NCBI GenBank assembly: GCA_016716265.1
Contig: JADJWQ010000002.1
Span: 953,001-1,017,000, forward strand
Reading direction: 5' to 3'
Length of the DNA stretch: 64,000 nucleotides
DNA from: Planctomycetota bacterium
GTDB lineage: Bacteria; Planctomycetota; UBA1135; UBA2386
Numbering within the stretch: position 1 is the first letter of the stretch; each line of letters starts with the position of its first letter. A model generated the notes under the pieces. It saw only the letters and a list, made by a program, of their open reading frames with translations, did not search any database and had not been told where the DNA came from. The position numbers and the translations under genes were made by a program. Positions 43,892 through 52,792 of this stretch are shown here, in pieces.

Positions 43892-44194
43892 CGAAACCTC
43901 GCGTCGGTAGAGACGATCGTCGGGCCCAGGCAACGTCGCCGAAGCCCGACCGGGGACAAGGACTCCGGCCTTGCGGAACTCCTTCGCACTGCGACTGAGC
44001 GACTCGCGAGGCCGATGCGCGTTGCGTGCAAACCCCATGCCTTGCGCCTGTGCGGGTGCGCCGGGGGAACAGCCCTGCCACGCGGCTGAGGCGCCGGCAG
44101 TTCCTGACTACCCGATGCTCAAGAACTGGCCGCATCGGTGCTCCCCCTCCTTCGACGCGCCGACATCGACTCACGCGCGAAGCCGGCAGACCGG
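43892..44194. other. 303-base gap with no supported gene
   Basis: It lies between the AtpC-like stop (44195) and the YHS-like start (43891). Frames are Arg-rich. A minus-strand frame across 43930-44130 contains a Cys/Arg-rich string but no start or ribosome site. It may contain a promoter for the YHS-like gene. Confidence 0.4.
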
Positions 44195-44707
44195 TCAGCC
44201 GCGGCGCGGGACCGCCTTGGCCTCGTGGCACATGACGCAGCCGCAGCCGCACACAGAGAGTCTGGCGATCGAGCGGCAAAGGGCCGCCTCTGCGCGAACC
44301 AAGTCCAGGCCCTCTTCCTCCGTCTCGCGCCGCAGACGCGCCAGCGCGCGGCCCATGGCAAGATGCGCCCGTTGACGATCGATGCCGCGCGGGAAATCGA
44401 GGAAGTGCACGACCAGGCTCACGCCCTTGCGAGTCACCTCCGCAAACCCGTCTCCAACGGCCATCACTTCCCGCTCGCCGGTCGGATGCAGAACCTGCAT
44501 GATGCCACACCTCAAAGCTGCAAGCATCGGTGCATGGTTGGCCAGAACACCGAGATGGCCATCGACCGATGGCACGCGGAGTGCCACGACTGGTCCCGTG
44601 AAGAGCAAGCCTTCGGGCGCCCGCACGCGCAGTTCGAACTCACCGAGGCGCTTCCCATCTCCATCACCAGTTGCGATTGGATCAGCCAAGCTCCACGACC
44701 TCACCAT
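44195..44707 (-). CDS. atpC: Orphan F1-type ATP synthase epsilon-like subunit
   Basis: A 170-residue protein with the epsilon-subunit beta-sandwich: ELRVRAPEGLLFTGPVVALR, DGHLGVLANHAPMLAALRCG and VMAVGDGFAEVTRKGVSLVV. A C-terminal helical hairpin of the expected type follows (MGRALARLRRETEEEGLDLV). The final residues include CGCGCVMCHE. ATG 44707 lies within the MBL gene end, and GGAGG immediately precedes it, so the true start may be a few codons later. No other ATP synthase gene is present. It may be a leftover of an alternative ATPase cluster or act independently. Confidence 0.75.
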   Translation of the reverse strand: MVRSWSLADPIATGDGDGKRLGEFELRVRAPEGLLFTGPVVALRVPSVDGHLGVLANHAPMLAALRCGIMQVLHPTGEREVMAVGDGFAEVTRKGVSLVVHFLDFPRGIDRQRAHLAMGRALARLRRETEEEGLDLVRAEAALCRSIARLSVCGCGCVMCHEAKAVPRRG

Positions 44708-46043
44708 CCTCCGGGACGATCGTCGACCAACCGAGGCTACCAGCAACGTGGGCGCTGAATGCCTGCGCCGCCTGGGCTTCCCCGTGGGTGACAAACACGC
44801 ACTGCGGGGAGTGCGATGCCGTACGCAGCCAGGTCAGAAGCTCGTCGCGATCGGCGTGCGCCGACAAGTTGTGGAGCATCTCGACGTGCGCCCGAACCGG
44901 CACGTCATCGCCGTGGATTCTCACCGTCTCCGCACCTTCCGCGAGCCGACGGCCGCGCGTGCCCGCTGCCTGGAAGCCCGCGAGCAACACCGTGTTCCGG
45001 GCATCCGGGAGCAGCCGTGCCAGGTGGTGCACGACGCGACCACCGGTTGCCATGCCACTGGCGGACAAGACGACGTACGGAAGCGCCATCGAGTTGAGTT
45101 CCTTCGACTCTGCAGGTGTCCGCAGGCACCTGGCGACCGTACAGGTCGCTCGGCAAGACGGCTCGTCGAGCCGGTGTTCGGCTCGATGTCGGCAGTAGAT
45201 CTCGCTCGTGTCGATGGCCATCGGACTGTCGAGGAACACGGGCATTCGCGGGATCCGTCCCTTGAGCCGAAGCCCGGATAGCAGGTAGAGGAGGGCCTGT
45301 GCCCGGCCGACTGCAAACGCCGGGATCACAACTTTCCCGCCGTGGACCATGGTCTTGTGGATCACCTCCGCCAGCTTCTCCGCGCCGTCCGCAGGGTCGT
45401 GCAGCCGATCGCCATACGTCGACTCACAAACGATGTAGTCGACCGCGGGAATGGGGCTTGGCGGCCGCATCAGCACGTCGTGTTGTCGGCCGACATCACC
45501 GCTGAACAGCAGCCGGGTCGCCTCGTCCTCGAGCACCAGGAACGCCGACCCGAGGATGTGCCCCGCGGGATGGAACGTCACGTTCAGACGAGGCGCCACT
45601 TGTAGCGCGACGCCATAGTCGACGGGCCGCAGCAGGGGCAGACACGCCGCAGCATCCTCCCGGGTGAACAACGGCATTGCCGGCTTGTGCCGCGAGTACC
45701 CTCTGGCGTTCGCGTGCCTCGCGTCTTCCTCCTGGAGGTAGCCACAGTCTGGGAGCAGGATCTGCGCCAGGTCGCGAGTGGCGGAAGTGCAGAACACGTC
45801 CCCGCGGAACCCATGCTTGACGAGCGCCGGCAGATAGCCAGTGTGGTCGATGTGGGCATGCGTGAGGAGCACCGCGTCGATGCTCGCGGGGGAGACCGGG
45901 AGGCTCGTCCAGTTGCGCTGCCGGAGGTTCTTCTGCCCTTGGAACAGGCCGCAGTCCACCAGCACCCTGGCCCCGCCACGGCACTCGACGAGGTACTTCG
46001 AGCCAGTAACGGTACCGGTCGCACCTAGGAAGGAGACTCTCAC
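44682..46043 (-). CDS. MBL-fold beta-CASP RNA/DNA hydrolase
   Basis: A 453-residue zinc-dependent nuclease-type metallo-beta-lactamase of the CPSF/YSH1 group. Motif 1 is THAHIDHTG (His62, His64, Asp66, His67), with PAGHILGSAFLVLED, SGDVGRQHD and the beta-CASP LSAHADRDELL. FGMVSASGM-type residues (VLSASGMATGG) mark the RNA-processing subgroup. The start is GTG 46043, overlapping the LOG-gene stop. It may act in RNA processing or repair within the stress operon. Confidence 0.9.
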   Translation of the reverse strand: MRVSFLGATGTVTGSKYLVECRGGARVLVDCGLFQGQKNLRQRNWTSLPVSPASIDAVLLTHAHIDHTGYLPALVKHGFRGDVFCTSATRDLAQILLPDCGYLQEEDARHANARGYSRHKPAMPLFTREDAAACLPLLRPVDYGVALQVAPRLNVTFHPAGHILGSAFLVLEDEATRLLFSGDVGRQHDVLMRPPSPIPAVDYIVCESTYGDRLHDPADGAEKLAEVIHKTMVHGGKVVIPAFAVGRAQALLYLLSGLRLKGRIPRMPVFLDSPMAIDTSEIYCRHRAEHRLDEPSCRATCTVARCLRTPAESKELNSMALPYVVLSASGMATGGRVVHHLARLLPDARNTVLLAGFQAAGTRGRRLAEGAETVRIHGDDVPVRAHVEMLHNLSAHADRDELLTWLRTASHSPQCVFVTHGEAQAAQAFSAHVAGSLGWSTIVPEDGEVVELG

Positions 46044-46840
46044 TGCCCTGCCTCCTCAGCCATTCGTGGAACAGGCATCGCGATGCCGAAGCGCCGTTCT
46101 GCGCATTGCCGTAGACAGGTAACGGCCGACGCCACGTTGTCGGTGATCGTCAGGCGATCCAGGTCGAGCCTGACGATCGCCCCCCTTTCCAGCAGCTGCC
46201 CTTCCAGGAAAGATCGCAGCGGGTCCCAGTACTCGCGACCCATCAGAATGACCGGGAAGTCGTGCACCTTGTCCGTCTGGATCAGGGTGGCGATCTCGAA
46301 GACCTCATCGAGCGTGCCGAAGCCTCCTGGCATCGCGACGAACCCGCAGCTGTACTTGACGAGCATGACCTTCCGCACGAAGAAGTGGCGGAACTCCGTC
46401 CAGCGCTGCACATACTGGTTTGGCTTCTGCTCCCTTGGCAGAACGATGTTGCAGCCGATGGACGTCCCACCGGCTTCGGCGGCGCCCCGGTTCGCTGCTT
46501 CCATCATGCCGGGGCCTCCTCCGGTCATGACTGCGAACCCCTGTCTACTGAGCTGGCTACCCAGGTCACGAGCGAGCTCGTACCAAGGGGATCCTTCGCC
46601 GAAGCGCGCCGAACCGAAGACGGTGACGGTCGGCGGCAGGCCGCGGAACGCACGAAACCCGCGTACGAGCTCAGCGCCTATGCGGACGACACGCCACAGG
46701 TCCCGGACTCGGTTCTGGGGGCCGCGCAAAAAGCGCGTCTCTTCGGCCAGGGGAGAGCGCTTTCCCCATTCCGCATGTCCGAACTCGCACCAAGCGCCTT
46801 CGTCCGCCGTCGGCGTGGATCGTTCCTGGTTTGCGCTCAT
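46040..46840 (-). CDS. LOG-family (TIGR00730) phosphoribohydrolase-like protein
   Basis: A 266-residue Rossmann-like protein. The signature PGGFGTLDE (171-179) and the TGGGPGMMEAANRGA loop are diagnostic of the lysine-decarboxylase-like LOG family, which includes cytokinin riboside monophosphate phosphoribohydrolases and nucleotide-5'-monophosphate nucleosidases. ATG 46840 is preceded by GGAGG at about 6 bases. It overlaps the nuclease gene by 4 bases. The true substrate is probably a purine nucleotide, by family knowledge only. Confidence 0.9.
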   Translation of the reverse strand: MSANQERSTPTADEGAWCEFGHAEWGKRSPLAEETRFLRGPQNRVRDLWRVVRIGAELVRGFRAFRGLPPTVTVFGSARFGEGSPWYELARDLGSQLSRQGFAVMTGGGPGMMEAANRGAAEAGGTSIGCNIVLPREQKPNQYVQRWTEFRHFFVRKVMLVKYSCGFVAMPGGFGTLDEVFEIATLIQTDKVHDFPVILMGREYWDPLRSFLEGQLLERGAIVRLDLDRLTITDNVASAVTCLRQCAERRFGIAMPVPRMAEEAGQ

Positions 46841-46854
46841 CTGCCCTCCTGTAT

Positions 46855-47631
46855 TCAGTGGTGCTTGTACCGACCGATGCCTGGGATGTCGTTCCAGGAA
46901 GTGATTCGATGGCACTCGTAGCACTGCTCGACCCTCGCATGTGGCTTGCGGGCGACCTTCGCCGAGATCATCTCGAAGTGCATCATGTAGTGGCTCGGTG
47001 GCGCCTGGTGGCACTGGGCGCAGTCACGGGAACGCGCCGCCGGATGCCGATACTCTGTGACCGCCCACGCCTTGGTGCCATGACAATCGCTACACTCGGA
47101 ACCAAACAGCCCAAGATGCGGGTCTACCGTGGCGTGGCAGGCGGCACAATGGAGGGCCGCCTCGCCCACGGCGAGCGCCAGACGTCTCGCGGACGCTCCT
47201 CCTCCTCCGAGTGCCGCGATGGCATCTGCGAACTGTCGCTGCTCCGGATCGGCACTGCGCATCAGTTCTTTCAGTCCGATCGCCACGAGCGCCGAATGGT
47301 CCATGGTGGATACCAATTGCCCGCTGCCCCGATGCTCCGGGTGGCACTCCCGACAGCTCGACACCGTCGCGTGGAACGCGGTCGGCTGACTCTGCAACAG
47401 CCTCTCGTCGTTTGCGTGGCAGACGATGCACCGGGCGGCGATAGACCCTTGCATAGGTACATGGCACGCCGCGCAATCTGCGGCGAGATCCGCATGTGCT
47501 GCGGACAACTCGCCCGGGCTGGCCAGCTGCTGCCAGAATGCAACGCTCCGCAGTCGAGGCTCGAACGCCAACGCCGCGGTGAGGACAGCTCCGAGCGCGA
47601 GGAGCAAGCCGGTAGTCGCCCGCAGACTCAT
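46855..47631 (-). CDS. Seven-haem exported c-type cytochrome
   Basis: A 258-residue periplasmic multihaem cytochrome. A signal/anchor (ATTGLLLALGAVLTAALAF) precedes seven CxxCH sites: CAACH, CIVCH, CRECH, CAACH, CSDCH, CAQCH and CYECH. Spacing is irregular, as in cytochrome c7/NapC-like stretches, and extra His residues could serve as sixth ligands. ATG 47631 overlaps the cytochrome-b-like gene's stop. It probably accepts electrons from the membrane protein encoded just upstream. Confidence 0.9.
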   Translation of the reverse strand: MSLRATTGLLLALGAVLTAALAFEPRLRSVAFWQQLASPGELSAAHADLAADCAACHVPMQGSIAARCIVCHANDERLLQSQPTAFHATVSSCRECHPEHRGSGQLVSTMDHSALVAIGLKELMRSADPEQRQFADAIAALGGGGASARRLALAVGEAALHCAACHATVDPHLGLFGSECSDCHGTKAWAVTEYRHPAARSRDCAQCHQAPPSHYMMHFEMISAKVARKPHARVEQCYECHRITSWNDIPGIGRYKHH

Positions 47632-48416
47632 GGCCACCACCTCAGACCGAAGTAGATCGTCGCCCAAACGTGGAGCCCAAGGAGGAGGTAGAGCCCGCAG
47701 CTGACGACGATGTGCCATCGAAGCCACCTGCCGAACCACCGCTTGAAGCGTTCATGAGTGCCGATGGCATACTCCAGGTCGGCACGGGACTCGACGACTC
47801 GCAGCGCCCTTGGAACCAGGGATGCAAGGACCGGGTCCTGCCGAGCATCCTGCACGAAGAACGCACCGGAGAGCCGTCGCCTCAGGCTTCGCTGCCTTGT
47901 CAACGACGCACGCGCATCTCCGGCGTTTGCCAGTGCCCCCTGCATCCTGTCGTATTCGGCCGTGACCTGTTTCAGTTGGTCGCGCTTCTCCGCAAGCTCG
48001 GCTTGGATGTTGCGCATCAGGTAGCGTCCGATGTAGCCACTGAGGACGACAATGATGGTCAGTGCCGTCAGCGCGGTGGCCAGCGGACTCTCGAAGCGAT
48101 GGCCCGTGTGGAACAGCACCAGCAGGGGGCCGAGCACCCCCGCGTAGATGTGCCAGGCGAGCAACGTGCGCATCGGGACGTGCTTGGTGATCGACTTCCG
48201 CAGTTTCGGGACACGCTTGACGACCACGTACGCAGCCGGGACGAGCATCAGCAAGGCGCCGCCAATTCCGAGTGCGTGCCCCAAACCGCTCCCTGGGAAG
48301 CCAGCTGACCGATGGATCAGGAAGCCGAGCCACAGCACCAGCATCATCAGCACGAGGCCGCCGACGACGGTACTCTCCCGTTCTTGCGCACCGGACCGAG
48401 TGCGTGGTTCAGGCAT
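47628..48416 (-). CDS. Membrane cytochrome-b-like protein with coiled coil
   Basis: A 262-residue protein with four N-terminal hydrophobic segments (GLVLMMLVLWLGFLIH, ALGIGGALLMLVPAAYVV, WHIYAGVLGPLLVLFHTGH and LTIIVVLSGYIGRYLM), a charged coiled coil (AELAEKRDQLKQVTAEYDRM) and a final helix (WHIVVSCGLYLLLGLHVWAT). Paired His residues in helices (WHIYAG, FHTGH, WHIVVS, GLHVW) could ligate b-type haem. It overlaps the ferredoxin-reductase gene by 8 bases and the cytochrome c gene by ATGA. Probable quinol/electron-transfer partner. No exact family recognised. Confidence 0.7.
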   Translation of the reverse strand: MPEPRTRSGAQERESTVVGGLVLMMLVLWLGFLIHRSAGFPGSGLGHALGIGGALLMLVPAAYVVVKRVPKLRKSITKHVPMRTLLAWHIYAGVLGPLLVLFHTGHRFESPLATALTALTIIVVLSGYIGRYLMRNIQAELAEKRDQLKQVTAEYDRMQGALANAGDARASLTRQRSLRRRLSGAFFVQDARQDPVLASLVPRALRVVESRADLEYAIGTHERFKRWFGRWLRWHIVVSCGLYLLLGLHVWATIYFGLRWWP

Positions 48417-50319
48417 CGACCTTCACACTGGCAGATGACTTGGCCTGGCATGCCAGGACCCATCCACTCTCCTTCTCGCCGGGTTCGAGACCGTCCTCGA
48501 TCTCCATCTCGACCGCCCCCTCGAGGAGCCGGACCTTGCACGAGCCGCATGTACCCGCGCGGCAGGAGTTGTCGATGTCGACCCCGATCCGGTCCGCCAC
48601 GTCCAGGATCGTGTCGTCCCTTTCGAAGGAGCCGCTCTTGCCGGACCGAGCGAAGGCCACGCTGGCTTGCGTGGCGACATCGGGAGTGTCGACAGCGCGA
48701 GCCACACCCTCCACGTCTTGCGGGTCGCCGCTGCTGCCGCGCAGCTTCTCTTTGCTGCCACCGAACGCCTCGGTCTTGATGTTCGCCGCCGGTACGCCGA
48801 GTTCCGCGAGGATGTCCTTCGTCGCTTCCATCATCGGTTTCGGCCCGCAGACGTGGATCCGCTGCTTGGGCAAATCGGGCACCGAGCTCGCGATCATATC
48901 CTTGGTCCAGCGACCGCGCGGGCCCTTCCACGACTCGTCCTCTTCGCGTGTGAGTGTCGTCACTACCGACAGATTCGAATGGCGCCGCTGCAACGCCTCC
49001 AGTTCGGCGCGGAACAGGAACTCACGTTGGTCGCGGCATGCAAACAGCAGCGTGACGTGTCCCGGCCATCCGATGTCCGTCAGGTAGCGGACGACGCTCA
49101 TCAGCGGCGTAACCCCGACGCCGGCGCCGATCAGCACGATGCTCGACGACTCCTTTCCCGTGAAGCAGAACTTGCCCATCGGGGCGGAGACGTCGAGCGC
49201 GTCGCCCTCTTTGACTTGGTCATGAAGGTGCTTCGACACCGTCCCGTTCTCCTCGCGCTTGACGGTGATCTCCACGTAGCCCTGGACACTGGGTGCCGAG
49301 GCAATCGTGTACGACCTCTTGACAACATTCTCTCCGATCTTCACCGCCACAGTCAGGAATTGACCCGCCTGGAACTGGAATGGAACCATCGACCCGCCTT
49401 CCGCGATCAGTCGGAAGGTCTTGATCGTCGGCGTCTCTTCGAACACTCGACAGATGCGCAGCTTGCCCGCCCAACGTCCCGGCTTCGTCGCTGACCGGCT
49501 TGCTTCAGAACTGCTCCTCCCTGCCGCCGAGGCAGTGGCCTCGGTTCCTGCGCCCAGGCCTCCTGCTTCCTGGCTGCCCCCGCGGCGCTCGGTAAGGGCG
49601 TCGATGAGGCTTGCTGCCCGTCGCATCTTGTGGAAGTACATCCATACCATCGCCCCAGTGAACGCGATCAACGCGACCATCGCCGAGAAGTGAAACCACC
49701 CGAGCCCCATCGGCCCCGGCGATACCGGTTGCGACACGGGCGATAGCATGCTCATCTCGGTCTTGAACCAGCGCATCGCCACGCTGCGCGGTGCCTGGCC
49801 CTCGGCCAGCGCGCGGTGCGCCGCGAGACCACTGTCGAGTTCTGCCACGCCATCACGGATCATCGCCACGGCCGCCTGCATCAGCTGCCAGTCGCTGCCT
49901 GGTGCCGCAGCTGCGAGGCGGTCGAGTCCTTCCGACATTCGGGACGTCCCCGACCTCATGCGCTCGTGCGCCTTGGCCTGTACCTCGGCACGCGCCTCGA
50001 GGGGAAGATCGGGCAACGCCATCAAGGATGGGTAGAGCTCCTTGGGCGGTGGCACGCCCATGCTCTTCATCATTTCTCCCATCCCGCCCATTCCCATCCC
50101 GCCAGCATCACCGGCGCCGTCTGCCTGGCTGCCCGGGGCCGCACCTGCGCCTTGCTGCTCGGGGCCTTGCTGCCCAGGATGGTGCTTGGCGTGCTCCGCA
50201 GGCGAAACCTGCGCCGCTGCGCCGACGCCCAACGCGATGCCGACCGCGATCGCGCGCATGGCCGAGAACCAGGTGGAGCGACTGCTCGTGCCTTCCTTCC
50301 GTGCGGGCAGTCGCTTCAT
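48409..50319 (-). CDS. Met/His-rich membrane protein fused to FAD/NAD oxidoreductase and 2Fe-2S ferredoxin
   Basis: A 636-residue fusion. The N-terminus has a signal, a His/Gly/Gln-rich stretch and GGMGMGGMGEMM, then a helical domain and one transmembrane helix near residue 210 (FSAMVALIAFTGAMVWMYF). A ferredoxin-NADP-reductase-type module follows (RSYTIASAPS for FAD, LIGAGVGVTPLMSV for NAD). The C-terminal 2Fe-2S domain has CRAGTCGSC and a distant VLACQ. ATG 50319 overlaps the upstream stop. It can pass NAD(P)H electrons to the neighbouring cytochromes. Confidence 0.85.
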   Translation of the reverse strand: MKRLPARKEGTSSRSTWFSAMRAIAVGIALGVGAAAQVSPAEHAKHHPGQQGPEQQGAGAAPGSQADGAGDAGGMGMGGMGEMMKSMGVPPPKELYPSLMALPDLPLEARAEVQAKAHERMRSGTSRMSEGLDRLAAAAPGSDWQLMQAAVAMIRDGVAELDSGLAAHRALAEGQAPRSVAMRWFKTEMSMLSPVSQPVSPGPMGLGWFHFSAMVALIAFTGAMVWMYFHKMRRAASLIDALTERRGGSQEAGGLGAGTEATASAAGRSSSEASRSATKPGRWAGKLRICRVFEETPTIKTFRLIAEGGSMVPFQFQAGQFLTVAVKIGENVVKRSYTIASAPSVQGYVEITVKREENGTVSKHLHDQVKEGDALDVSAPMGKFCFTGKESSSIVLIGAGVGVTPLMSVVRYLTDIGWPGHVTLLFACRDQREFLFRAELEALQRRHSNLSVVTTLTREEDESWKGPRGRWTKDMIASSVPDLPKQRIHVCGPKPMMEATKDILAELGVPAANIKTEAFGGSKEKLRGSSGDPQDVEGVARAVDTPDVATQASVAFARSGKSGSFERDDTILDVADRIGVDIDNSCRAGTCGSCKVRLLEGAVEMEIEDGLEPGEKESGWVLACQAKSSASVKVDA

Positions 50320-51323
50320 TTGCCGCTCTGAGCATCAGTATCGGTTGCGTAGTCGCCGACCAGCTGTCGACGCTGGGCGTCCGTCAGCACGCTCGCCGCC
50401 TCGCCGACGCTGCGAATGAACTGCAGCCGCATCTCTGCTGTCTGTGTTGCGATCTCCCGAATCTTGCGACTGATCGCATCGCCATCCGGCTGGCCAGCGC
50501 TCGTGAGCACCCACAGGTCTTGCTCGAGCTTGTCCAGGGAGCGCTGCATGTCGTTCTGTTGCAGCTCTGACTGCGCGTGGAGTTCTGACAGTTGCCGGTG
50601 CTGCTCGTGAGAAAGCCCCAACGCCTCCGCGTAGTCCAGGAAGTGGGTGTTGGCGCCGATGTGGTAGATGTGCGACGCTCCTGGGAAGCCCGGCAAGACC
50701 GACAGAACGGCCGTCCGAGAGGCGGACGCTTGGCCCATCGAGCCCATCATGCGCATCTGTCTCGATTGGCTCTGCCCCATTCCCGGCATCGGTCCCATGG
50801 ACATGCTCGAGCTGTCGGTCGCTTGCGAAGGTGCCATGGAGCCGGATGCGCTCATGTTCATGCCGTTCATGCCCATGCGCATGCCACCCATGCCCATACC
50901 GTCCATGCCCATGCCGCCACCCGTCTTGCCCATGCCCATTCCGCCCATCCCCATGCCACCGCTACCCATGCCGCCCATGCCAGAGGATGCCATTCCGCCC
51001 ATGCCCATCGACCCGCTAGGGGCTGCTGTTCCCATGCCCCCAGTTGCCTGCATGCTGCCCGCTGCGGGTCCCTGTCCTGCAGGCTGTTGAGACTGGCCAT
51101 GGTGGTTCTGAAGCAGAGCGGTTTCGAGCTTCGCGACCTTGGCCCTGAGCTCCGCAATCTGGTCGGCGAGCGAGGGCTCCTGTTGACCCACGTGCTCTGC
51201 GTGCTGCTTGTGGTCTTCGTGCCCCGTCGGCGGCGCCTGAGCCGCTGCTGTAGCCCCCGCGATGAGGGCGCACGCCAAGGCGAGGGAATAGACTCGCGTC
51301 TTCTCTTTTCTCATGTTCGTCAT
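50316..51323 (-). CDS. Exported Met/Gly/His-rich metal-binding protein
   Basis: A 335-residue exported protein. After the signal (VYSLALACALIAGATAAAQA) comes a His-rich segment (HEDHKQHAEHV), a coiled coil (ADQIAELRAKVAKLE), then about 100 residues of Met/Gly repeats (GMGGMGSGGMGMGGMGMG). The C-terminal 110 residues are helical and resemble Spy/CpxP/ZraP-like chaperones (YAEALGLSHEQHRQLSELHA). Met/His repeats suggest copper or silver binding. ATG 51323 is the first Met, with an alternative at 51314. It overlaps the oxidoreductase gene (ATGA). Confidence 0.8.
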   Translation of the reverse strand: MTNMRKEKTRVYSLALACALIAGATAAAQAPPTGHEDHKQHAEHVGQQEPSLADQIAELRAKVAKLETALLQNHHGQSQQPAGQGPAAGSMQATGGMGTAAPSGSMGMGGMASSGMGGMGSGGMGMGGMGMGKTGGGMGMDGMGMGGMRMGMNGMNMSASGSMAPSQATDSSSMSMGPMPGMGQSQSRQMRMMGSMGQASASRTAVLSVLPGFPGASHIYHIGANTHFLDYAEALGLSHEQHRQLSELHAQSELQQNDMQRSLDKLEQDLWVLTSAGQPDGDAISRKIREIATQTAEMRLQFIRSVGEAASVLTDAQRRQLVGDYATDTDAQSGK

Positions 51324-51432
51324 CGCTCATCTCTCCACGACTCGGGTTGGTCTCGACACCGGCACCCGAGTCATTGCCGGTGCGTAGGCACACTCACTCG
51401 TTATTGCCACTCCATGGCGAACGACAGTGGCG

Positions 51433-51759
51433 CTACCGGCCGTCGTGCGGCGACGAACTGCAGCGGTCCCAGGCGACGCCGTCGACCGCGCAGCCGCCAC
51501 ACTTGACCATGTGCACTCCGTTCGCGATGTAGACGGACATCTGCGTCTTGCAGCATGGGCACTGGTAGGTCCGCAAGACCTCGTTGTGGGTGGGGCCCGA
51601 TGCCGGATGGTCGACTCGAGCACGACTCACCGCGTCGAAGCACTCCTGGCAGACCGGCGTTTTGCCGGCACTCTCCGGAGCTACGGTACCGCAGCTCGTT
51701 GCGAGCGCGGCCACGAAAGAGAAGGCGATTGCCTTCTCGAGGTTGCTGGTGTCTTGCAT
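51433..51759 (-). CDS. Cys-rich lipoprotein
   Basis: A 108-residue predicted lipoprotein (signal KAIAFSFVAALATSC) with metal-type Cys clusters CQEC, CPCC and CGGC. The C-terminal portion includes YIANGVHMVKCGGCAVDGVA. ATG 51759 is preceded by AGGAGG. It is the first gene of the minus-strand operon running down to 43160. Design resembles the CxxC lipoprotein at 38899-39240. Confidence 0.75.
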   Translation of the reverse strand: MQDTSNLEKAIAFSFVAALATSCGTVAPESAGKTPVCQECFDAVSRARVDHPASGPTHNEVLRTYQCPCCKTQMSVYIANGVHMVKCGGCAVDGVAWDRCSSSPHDGR

Positions 51760-51788
51760 CGATTCCTCCTGAAAGAACTCTGAATGTG

Positions 51789-52760
51789 TCACTCGCCATG
51801 CGCTGCCCAAGTCCGCAATGCTGCTGCTGCAAGGCCCTGACCAGGAGTCCCCAGGCGCTGCTCGTACGAGCGCGCACAACGGGTAACACGGGCTGGCGTG
51901 CCCAGATCGGTCCAGCCACACTCCGGAGCCACCACGAGATCCAGATGTTCCTCGTACCCGGCCAGAAGGTCGCGACAGAAGTCACTCGGGGGCATGCTCT
52001 CGTAGATCTCGCCCAACCCTTGTTGTGCATCGGCTGCTCGAAGTGCTGCCAAGAGACCCGGAGCACGCTCCATGAAGAGCCCCAGGAGCGCTTGCACCGA
52101 CGCCGTGAGGTAGAACCCGTTCCAGACCGCACCCTGCCGCAGCAGCCGAGCCGCTTCCGCCCGGGTGGGCTTCTCGACGAAACGCCGGACTCGCAGGCCG
52201 CCATCGACATGCCCAGCGGGGAGGATCCAGCCGTAGTCGGACTCTGCGTCCTCCGGCCTCATGCCAACGAGGACCAGTCGATCCGTTGATCGGGCCACGA
52301 TTCGTTGGGCGTCCCGGATCGCCCGCACGAGCAGATCTTCGTGCGTGAAGAAGTGATCTGCCGGCAACAGGGTGACATGCGCAGCCGGATCGCGCGTGGC
52401 GATCTCCAACAAGGGCAGGAGCACGCCGGCAGCCGTGCCCCGGTTCAACGGCTGAACGATCACGTTGCGGGGATCCATGCCTTGCAGGTCTCGCTCCCAG
52501 TAGGGGCGATGGTTGCTCGCGACAATCGTCACGATGCGTTCGCGCGCCGTGAACTGCTGAGCGCGCTCGAGGGCGTCGCCGAGGAGCGATCGGTCCCCGA
52601 ACAGTGAGCAGTACTGCTTGGGGACAGGGCCGCCCATGTAGCGCGACGTCAACGGCTCAAGCCGCGAACCGCTTCCACCTGCGAGCACGACGGCCCACTG
52701 CCGAGCCTGCGGCGATTCGTTCTCGCCCAGGACACCGTTGGGGGCTCCACCGGAATTCAT
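51789..52760 (-). CDS. Mannose-1-phosphate guanylyltransferase-like nucleotidyltransferase
   Basis: A 323-residue sugar-nucleotidyltransferase of the GMP/ManC group. The nucleotide-binding segment is VLAGGSGSRLEPLT, then GPVPKQYCSL, VIVQPLNRGTAAGVL, LPADHFF, ESDYGWILPAGH and RRFVEKPTRAEA. Its C-terminus is short and lacks the isomerase domain of bifunctional ManC. Product may be GDP-mannose or another NDP-sugar. ATG 52760 (MNSGGAPNGV) was preferred over a longer frame. It is unusual among metal genes. Confidence 0.85.
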   Translation of the reverse strand: MNSGGAPNGVLGENESPQARQWAVVLAGGSGSRLEPLTSRYMGGPVPKQYCSLFGDRSLLGDALERAQQFTARERIVTIVASNHRPYWERDLQGMDPRNVIVQPLNRGTAAGVLLPLLEIATRDPAAHVTLLPADHFFTHEDLLVRAIRDAQRIVARSTDRLVLVGMRPEDAESDYGWILPAGHVDGGLRVRRFVEKPTRAEAARLLRQGAVWNGFYLTASVQALLGLFMERAPGLLAALRAADAQQGLGEIYESMPPSDFCRDLLAGYEEHLDLVVAPECGWTDLGTPARVTRCARSYEQRLGTPGQGLAAAALRTWAAHGE

Positions 52761-52792
52761 GACTTGATGCCTCGCCACCGGGTTCCGTTGGT

